This document shows, one piece after another, positions 17,586 through 23,330 of a stretch of 23,330 bases of DNA (position 1 is its first letter; each line of letters begins with the position of its first letter). Both the position numbers and the translations under genes were made by a program. The notes under the pieces are model-generated. The model worked only from the letters and a program-made list of their open reading frames with translations. It did not search any database and was not told where the DNA came from. The stretch is from Chara braunii (Eukaryota; Streptophyta; Charophyceae; Charales; Characeae). The stretch is taken from assembly GCA_003427395.1 (NCBI GenBank), contig BFEA01000186.1, positions 158,356 to 181,685 on the forward strand, given 5' to 3'.

Positions 17586-18854
17586 GGCAGACTGGCTCTT
17601 GACATACCCATCACGACAGACGAACTGACTCATGTGGCTGGCCGAATGGCGAAGAAGAGAGCTCCCGGGGAGGATGGTCTTCCTCTCGAATTCTTTTTGA
17701 AATTTTGGAATTTGTTTTGTGCAGATCCAGTTTTTATATATAATGAGGTTCTACTTGGCACCCTTCTTCCAACTAGCATGACCAAGGGCATAATTGCACT
17801 GTTGTTCAAGAAAGGGGAGAAGAACAATATCCATAATTGGCGCCCGATTTCCTTGTTGAACACATTATACAAACTGTTGGCAAAAACATTGGCCAAGACT
17901 CGCAGACTATTGGGTTAGTGGGGGCTGATCAGGACGCATTTGTGAAGGGAAGGTCGATCATGGATAACATTGTTACAATAGTAGAGGTTGGACATGGCAG
18001 TGCTCTTTCTGGACTTAGAAAAAGCCTGTGACCGAGTGAATTGGACCTTCGTGGTGACCTCCTTAAGGCATGTAGGGATAGGACCGTCTTATTGTATATG
18101 GATCAAAGCCCTGTATTGCTGCTCTACAACATTATTTATGGTTAATGGCCGTATCTCTGACCCCTTCCCGTTGACACGGTCCTTGAGACAAGGGTGCCTG
18201 TTGGCCCCTCTCTTGTTTCTTATGCAAATGGATGTTATGCTTAAGAATATAAGACAAAACCCACATATTTCAGGGATGCGAGTCAGGGGTCATGCTCAAT
18301 TTAAAGGAAGTGCCTTGGCGGATGCGTTCTCGATAGTTAGTAAGAACACGGTAGGGTCATTATCCGCAGTGAAAGTCATCTTAGTGGAGTATTGCGACCT
18401 GTGTGAAGCTCAGGTTAACTTGGAAAAATCTGTTTTTTCCCTACCAGATCAATTTAACATTTGCATGGATCTAAGGATGAAGAAGATTCCTGCAGATTCT
18501 GCTGAAAGGTTCCTTGGAGTGCAGGTTTCGCTACAGAACTGTGACAAAGTCCAGAACCAGATTCTCCGGGATAGAGTGGAGCAGTGTATCAAAAAGTGGA
18601 AGACAACTTATGGTCTTTCATTAATGGGGAGAGTTTTGATCCTTAATACTTCAGTATTCTCTCAGTTGTGGTCTACGGGATCGATCCGGCGTTTGGGCAA
18701 AGCCACTACAAGAAAAATTAAAGGTGCGGCCGCAAAGTATGTGTGGAAGCCCGACGCGGAAAAATACGGGAGTTTTATGACTAAACTGGCATGGGATAAG
18801 CAGACAGCGCCCAAGGACGAAGGGGGTTTAGCCTTACCAGACCCACAACGTTAG
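17586..18854 (+). pseudogene. LINE ORF2: reverse transcriptase domain, active site damaged
   Basis: RT motifs run in order: KKRAPGEDGLPLEFF (near 17652), IIALLFKK and NWRPISLLN (17835-17861), then after a shift near 17905 DAFVKGRSIMDNI in a second frame. After a shift back near 17985 come motif A FLDLEKACDRVNW (18006-18044), motif B SLRQGCLLAPLLF (18180-18218) and motif C. Motif C reads GSALADAFSIVSK: LADA at 18315-18326, where xADD is invariant in active enzymes, so the second catalytic aspartate is alanine. QVNLEKS (motif D/E region) and RFLGVQVS follow. The frame then meets TAG at 18852-18854, in a position where relatives read a Gln before Asn-Ile-Ala-Leu. Confidence 0.93.
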
Positions 18855-19657
18855 AACATTGCACTGTCGTGTAAATGGCCAGTTAAAGCAGTACAAGATA
18901 TGGAGGATAGATACTGGGTCGCATTGGCCGAGTATCAACCGGCCAAGGATTGGGACTTGTGTAGGGGCGAAGATGTATGGATTCTCATAACGCTGCAATC
19001 ATACCTTTGTCGGAAATCCACCTCCCCCTTCTGGTAGGGAGTGCTACAGGCGTGGAGGACATTGGCACCTTAACCAAGGAAGGAACCGGTTTCGAGAGAT
19101 GAGGTGTTGAGACAACTGTTGTTTGACAGTCGATGGATCAAGCAGTCGGACGGATCAGTCTTCCAACCTCAGCGGGAAGAGGAAGATTAGGCGGAGTATA
19201 TGGATAGAACGAGGTGTGGTGCGTATTGAGGACATCTGGGATGATGTCCAACTTTGCTGTCACACTCCGCAAAGAGTAAGGAAGAAATTGGGGAAATTGT
19301 GCCATGTGGAACCAGGACTTGCAGATCTGATTGAGGCAGTACCGCAGGAGTGGAAAGAGAAGCTGAAGGCTGGGCAAAGGAACTGTGGTGAATGGGGCAC
19401 ACTGACCTTGGCATTGAGTGGCATTGATCAAGAGTACCTCAAATTCGGAGATAAGGAAGGCGGTAAAGCGAAAGTTTGGACAAGGCGACAACAGGCTGGC
19501 ATCCCATGCAATACATTGCAGTTCAAGGAGGAGCGTGTGATTGCAGCCGGATGTCTCACGAAAGAGATTTGGGTGTCAATCCAACTTTGTAAGACAGGCG
19601 TCACTCACCCTGTTTTATGTATGGGAGGGACTCCGCTGAGAAGGATGCGTTTAGATA
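18855..19657 (+). pseudogene. LINE ORF2: connection region, heavily interrupted
   Basis: The RT frame continues as NIALSCKWPVKA, typical of the segment following the RT thumb in plant LINEs. It is broken by TAG 19035-19037, TAA 19071-19073 and TAG 19188-19190. From about 19195 the coding signal lies in another frame (SIWIERGVVRIEDIWDDVQ, AVPQEWKEKLKAGQ). This region normally links the RT to the zinc-knuckle region. It contains no catalytic motif. Confidence 0.75.
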
Positions 19658-20398
19658 TTGGCCTGTATGGTTGGCCTCAGCGTCGGCATGACCCCGATAT
19701 ACAACAATATACTGCCTCATTGGGCACACATGCTGAGCCTGAAAGGGAGTTCAACTGGTAAAATTCAAGAAACTTACCCATTCTCAGACAACGGCGTTCC
19801 CCTTTCATACACCTACTATCACGAGATGTGGAAAGTCCGCAAACGAATACCAAGTACCAAATGTACGTCTCTGCTTTGGCTGCTGATTCATAAGGCCCCA
19901 TTGGACGCCGGGAGTCTGTTTAACAGAGGTATGGAAGTTGATATTGTCTGCCCGAGATGCCATCGCAGTCCAGAAACAAGGAGCCACTTGTGGGGTGAAT
20001 GCTCGCTCTCCGCTCGCATTTGGAAATGGTGGGGATTCCACTGGAAGGAACTAGGAGGACCAAGAGAAGTGGAATGGGAACTCAGCTGGGCTCTTACCGA
20101 CATGCTTCCCGCCACACTCAGCTATGGGAAAGGTTGGGGGTATGTAGCAGTCGCCTGTCGAGCGGTGGCTATCTGGTGGATATGGAAGGAAAGGAATTCT
20201 ATTCTTTTTCAAAATAAGTTCATGTCAGATATAACCTTGAAAAATGGCATGAAAGTCATGGTCCGACAGATGATTGTCGTCGATTGGCGCATGATGGTCC
20301 TGAGTAGACAAGAAGCAGAGAGATATAAAAGCAAGAGTGCGGTTTCTGCGTTCATGGGCCAAAAGGAACAAGTTGGCAGCAGTCTCCCTAGTGGGTAA
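19658..20398 (+). pseudogene. LINE ORF2: C-terminal zinc-knuckle (zf-RVT-like) region
   Basis: A third frame is used from about 19650-19760 to TAA at 20396-20398. It carries TYYHEMWKVRKRIPSTKC and SLLWLLIHKAPLDAGSLFNR. A zinc-knuckle follows with spacing C-X2-C-X8-H-X4-C (CPRCHRSPETRSHLWGEC, 19949-20002), then ARIWKWWGFHW and VAIWWIWKERNSILF. This arrangement is the zf-RVT region found at the end of plant LINE ORF2 proteins, thought to help bind RNA or the target. All four zinc ligands are present here. There is no RNase H domain. Confidence 0.88.
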
Positions 20399-20568
20399 GT
20401 TGGTACTATCCCGCTGGCTACATCTAGACAGCATAACCAGCACCACCAGGTAATGGGGGCTACTTCAGTAAGAGGATAATAGCAGTTCTGGCTTGACATC
20501 TTGTTTTGAAGTAGTGGTTCTAGGGGCTGCGCTATCCGCGAGCGCGTGCACGTGTGTTTTCGCGCTTG
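20399..20568. other. Probable LINE 3' untranslated sequence, end undefined
   Basis: No poly-A or simple tail is seen after the ORF2 stop. CACCAGGTAATGGGGGCTAC at about 20444-20463 is loosely like the CAGGTAATGGCCC motif at about 11195 and GGGTAATGGCCCC at about 3582. The next repeat begins at 20569. Confidence 0.4.
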
Positions 20569-21233
20569 CCTGCGCGTGGGTGCGAGCATGTTGGCTCACA
20601 CTTCGACGCGAGAGAATGCAGCTGCGTTTAAACACCGCCATGCTTTCACTCCTTAGAAATGAGGAAGTCGACTTCGAAATTGAGACTACTGGAAAGTGTT
20701 TCCTGACTAGTGTCAAGAGAAGAGGATAGGGGAGGATTTTGAAGTGTACTTACTCGAAGGAGAAAAATTCCTGATCAAGGGCGTCGTCTGCTGGGAATTG
20801 CCACGTCAGGCACGTGGGATTGAAGGCATCAGCTTCTGCCATATGTATGTGGGAGGAGGTGTCAGAGGATAAATAGAGGTGGTGTAGATGAGGAAAACAG
20901 TCTACATCTGCTGATTATACATCTAAGATGACGTTGTTGAAGGGTCAGTCAAAGGAAGAATAACGCATATTTTAGATAATTGTTGCAAGTCAGAGGGTAT
21001 TATGAGCATTTCCATTAGTTCTTTTGCTTCAGCTCACAGAGTATCCAAGTGAGTATATACACGTGTGGGTTGGTGATTGCCTGTGCATTTGTTGTGAGTA
21101 TGGGCGCCTGAACACTTCGGAGTCCAATGCTTGTGTTACCCATATACCGCTGTGGGAGAATGTACCTGACTCGATCAGGTATGCCGCTGTGAACATGGTT
21201 GTCTACAGACTCTACACTTTTGCTTGACGTTTG
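20569..21233. repeat. ~660-bp tandem duplication, copy 1
   Basis: It begins with CCTGCGCGTGGGTGCGAGCATG. Landmarks are GCGAGAGAATGCA, TAGGGGAGGATTTTGAAGT, GCCACGTCAGGCACGTGGG, TATACACGTGTGGGTT, GAACACTTCGGAGTCCA and CCGCTGTGGGAGAATG. A TATA-like GGATAAATAGAGG lies at about 20868 in a ~135-bp segment missing from copy 2. No coding frame is conserved between the copies. Confidence 0.9.
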
Positions 21234-21795
21234 CCTGTGCGTGGTTGCAAGCATGTTGACTCACACTTTGGCGCGAGAGAATGCATCTATGTTTACAAAT
21301 GCCACCATGTTTTCGCACTTCAGGAGTGAGGAGAGGTAGACTTCAAAATTGAGACTACGTGGTAGTATTTCCTGACTGGCGTCAGGGGAAGAGGGTAGGG
21401 GAGGATTTTGAAGTATACTTATTCGGGAGAAAAGTTTTTCTTGACTGAGGGCGTCGTTTGCTGGAATTGCCACGTCAGGCACGTGGGTTTGAAAGCATCA
21501 ACTTTTGCCATTTGGGAGTAGGTGTTAGCATGACAAGGAGTATCAATTAGTGATCACAGAGTCTAGCGAGTGCAAGTGAGTGTATACACGTTTGGGTGAA
21601 TGAGTGTCAGTACATTCGCTGTGAGTAAGGGCGCCCGAACACTTCGGAGTCCAGCACTTCCATGAGACGGTATGCACGACCGGGTATTTTGCCTGCGAGT
21701 GTGTTTGCCCATAAACCGCTGTGGGGGAATGCATCTGACTCGACTAGATATATTGCTGCAAACGTGTTTGCGTACACATTGCTGAGGGGGAATAC
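21234..21795. repeat. ~660-bp tandem duplication, copy 2
   Basis: It begins with CCTGTGCGTGGTTGCAAGCATG, 665 bp after the start of copy 1. The same landmarks follow in the same order (GCGAGAGAATGCA, TAGGGGAGGATTTTGAAGTA, GCCACGTCAGGCACGTGGG, GAACACTTCGGAGTCCA, CCGCTGTGGGGGAATGCA). It is shorter because the central segment is absent. The perfectly shared GCCACGTCAGGCACGTGGG is itself partly palindromic (CCACGT..ACGTGG). Confidence 0.9.
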
Positions 21796-22699
21796 TTCTG
21801 ACTGTTCAAATATCTTTTGGCATTGTGATTACGAGGACTGTTTGCCTATTTGGAGAAGGAAGTCACCAGTCTGAGGGAGTAGTCTGCCTGGGTTGCTAAG
21901 TCACGCAAGGGGGATCGAAGGCATCAGGCATCAAGGGGTGGTGTGCATCGCGCTCAGGAGAGGAGTCAAATTGGGATGAGTGGGGGGAGGTGGCAAGCAC
22001 TAAGCCGTGATACTGCTCAAGATGGAAACAGTTTCATCATCTGAGGAATGAAGACAAGTGTGGTGTCCAGGTGATGTATTACTTATCTTTCCCTACTTTT
22101 TCCTCAGCCCTATACATACCCAAATCCCTCCCTCTGAATCCCTACTAGTCGGCAAATTTGGAAGAAAGACGAAGAAAAAAAGAAACCGGTAATCAAGTTG
22201 AGAAATGATAGGGGTAGGGGGGATATTTTTTAGTCTCAATTAATTGATGGATCTCAACTAATTGCTGGTTCTGAAACGGTTTTCACCTTTTAGTAGTGGC
22301 GGATGCAGTACCCAAGGTTCGATCCCTAGACCTCACCCTACTCATGTACAGTATCTGTGTAGACCCCGAGAGTTGAACCTGTGACCTTTGTATTCGTAGG
22401 CAGATGGTAGGCCTGTCGTCGGTCCATAGGCAGCAGGGGTTCGATCTGTAGGTCTATAGCGTAGGAGTCTTAGTGAGTTTCGGAAGCTTAGCTGTAGGCC
22501 TTCTAGAAGGTAGGCAAGTGGGCAAGTGGTCAAGTGGAGAGGCAAGTGGTGGACTAAACCGCAGTGCAACAGCAGTACAATGTCGGTAGGATAGCGGTGA
22601 GTCCACAGTCAGTCAGCGGAAGGTCCAGTCAGTCCCAGTCCGGTCCAGCAAGTACCACAGGGGGACTGTGAGCACCAAGGGCCGATGGCAAAGGGCAGA
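21796..22699. other. No recognised gene; small simple repeats
   Basis: It contains a short direct repeat (TCTCAATTAATTGATGGA and TCTCAACTAATTGCTGG, about 22234-22268), a GGCAAGTGG-type short tandem (22511-22552) and a CAGTC-rich patch (22608-22650). Part of this stretch is probably the U3 region of the LTR element at the right edge, but I cannot place the LTR start. Confidence 0.5.
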
Positions 22700-23131
22700 C
22701 CAACGAGTTTCTGAAGTATAAATCAAGAGGCAGCGCCCAGCCATTCATTCATTCCTGCGTGAGCCATGCAAAAGCGCTGCCACAGCGACTTGTGCAAGGA
22801 GGTCTGCAGATGAGCCAGGAGGACGCAGTGGGCAAGAGAGAGGGAGCTAGCATAACGATAGGTTAGATGCAGCGATAGCTGCCATAGCTGTAGTTAGTAA
22901 CAAGTGTGTGTGTGTGTGTTCGAGTGTTAGAGTGACGCGTGTGGGATATCCAGGGTGATCCATTGTATGTGAACAATGAGATGTTTGGGCGCTGAAGTTG
23001 CCATAGCCAATTGAGAGTGAACTTGTATATGAAAGCCATATCTCTGAGTTTTGAGTGGGCGCATGTCGCCAGTATGCTGCGTTGCTGTTTACATGCATGA
23101 AAAGTGTGTTTGAGAACGAGTCTGATTGCAT
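22700..23131 (+). mobile_element. Probable 3' part (R-U5) of a 5' LTR
   Basis: A TATA box (TATAAAT, 22717-22723) is followed about 400 bp later by ...TTGCA and then, after a single T, a primer-binding-site-like sequence. This is the layout of an LTR ending in CA beside its primer site. A TG microsatellite lies inside at 22903-22919. The start (TG end) of the LTR was not found. The matching 3' LTR would lie beyond the window. Confidence 0.45.
22717..22723 (+). promoter_or_regulatory. Candidate LTR TATA box
   Basis: TATAAAT occurs in the context CTGAAGTATAAATCAAGAGG. A transcription start would be expected around 22745-22755, which would set the U3/R border of the proposed LTR. Confidence 0.4.
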
Positions 23132-23132
23132 T

Positions 23133-23144
23133 GGTATCGGAGCT
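23133..23144 (+). promoter_or_regulatory. tRNA-iMet-type primer binding site
   Basis: TGGTATCGGAGC differs at one position from TGGTATCAGAGC, the complement of the 3' end of plant initiator tRNA-Met. Many plant Copia and Gypsy elements use that tRNA to prime minus-strand synthesis. It sits one base after a CA that could be the LTR end. Confidence 0.55.
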
Positions 23145-23290
23145 GGTACCCGCTATTCCATGCGCGCCGTAGTAGGCAGGGCCTGATGCGCCATAGCCGA
23201 GGTGGCAGTCGAAGGAGATAGTCCGCCATAGCGGACCTGAGATTGAAGAAGCCGTCGCGCACCTGCCAGAAGACCACGACGAAGAAGAAG

Positions 23291-23293
<3 letters not shown>
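23145..23293 (+). other. Leader of the LTR element
   Basis: This is the sequence after the primer site and before the GA run. It includes a perfect 6-bp hairpin at 23221-23236 (GTCCGC CATA GCGGAC) and turns purine-rich (GAAGAAGAAGACC). No gag frame is visible before the window ends. Confidence 0.4.

Positions 23294-23330
<37 letters not shown>
23294..23330. repeat. (GA)n microsatellite at right edge
   Basis: A run of GA dinucleotides fills the last 37 bases and is cut by the window end. It matches the run at 1-54 in sequence and strand. Confidence 0.98.

Larger units (their letters stand above)
15594..20398 (+). mobile_element. L1-like LINE, near full length, inactivated
   Basis: This is a two-ORF non-LTR retrotransposon. 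The order is ORF1, AP-type endonuclease, RT, then a C-terminal zinc-knuckle region, as in plant L1-clade elements. Proteins of this class nick target DNA and copy their RNA at the nick. ORF2 spans 16270-20398, about 1,375 codons, a normal length for the family, so decay has been by point changes and small indels and not by 5' truncation. I find at least five apparent frame changes, seven in-frame stops and a damaged RT active site. I see no terminal poly-A and could not identify target-site duplications. The true ends are unknown; the 5' untranslated region may include the array at 15316-15568 and the 3' untranslated region may extend past 20398. Confidence 0.92.

Noticed and set aside
22310-22335. 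Possible tRNA gene or T-arm (GGTTCGATCCC)
   Set aside because: No acceptor stem, D-arm or anticodon arm can be paired around it. At best it is a chance B-box-like match.

Overview
This window is repeat-dominated eukaryotic nuclear DNA in which I find no intact host gene. The most informative part is a decayed non-LTR retrotransposon (LINE). Its ORF2 carries an apurinic-type endonuclease, a reverse transcriptase (RT) and a C-terminal zinc-knuckle region (CPRC...H...C) of the kind found in plant L1-like LINEs. That points to the green lineage. A streptophyte with a large repeat-rich genome (a charophyte alga such as Chara, or a related lineage) would fit, but this is inference from one element, not proof.

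Layout. Both window ends are (GA)n microsatellites on the same strand. 55-2100: simple sequence, two ~210-bp tandem units, a 31-bp GC-rich minisatellite, and a foldback family built around a perfect 46-bp palindrome nested inside ~90-bp inverted arms. 2400-2730: a charged, His/Asp/Glu-rich stretch that hops frames and may be eroded coding sequence. 3200-5085: short tandem duplications and a retroposon-like 3' end with a 19-A tail. 5454-6035 (minus): a fragment of a second RT with an FIDD catalytic box, unlike the LINE RT. 6763-8000: a 138-bp tandem repeat and two diverged copies of a ~400-bp dispersed repeat. 8010-8700: the opposite-strand counterpart of the foldback/minisatellite family. 8759-8790: a perfect GC-rich hairpin. 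About 9430-12880: a long G+T-rich, C-poor non-coding stretch ending in a nine-unit 68-bp minisatellite. 13220-15570: further tandem repeats, the last lying directly upstream of the LINE.

15594-20398: the LINE. ORF1 and ORF2 overlap as ATGA, an arrangement that suggests termination-reinitiation. ORF2 spans ~4.1 kb (~1,375 codons, near full length) but has at least five apparent frame changes, seven in-frame stops (all TAA or TAG, none TGA) and a lost RT catalytic aspartate (LADA in place of xADD). The copy is therefore dead. 20569-21795: a ~660-bp tandem duplication. 22700-23293: a TATA box, an LTR-like end and a primer-binding-site-like sequence complementary to plant initiator tRNA-Met. These look like the 5' end of an LTR retrotransposon that runs off the right edge.

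No genes here work together as a pathway. The window reads as layered transposon insertions and satellite expansion.
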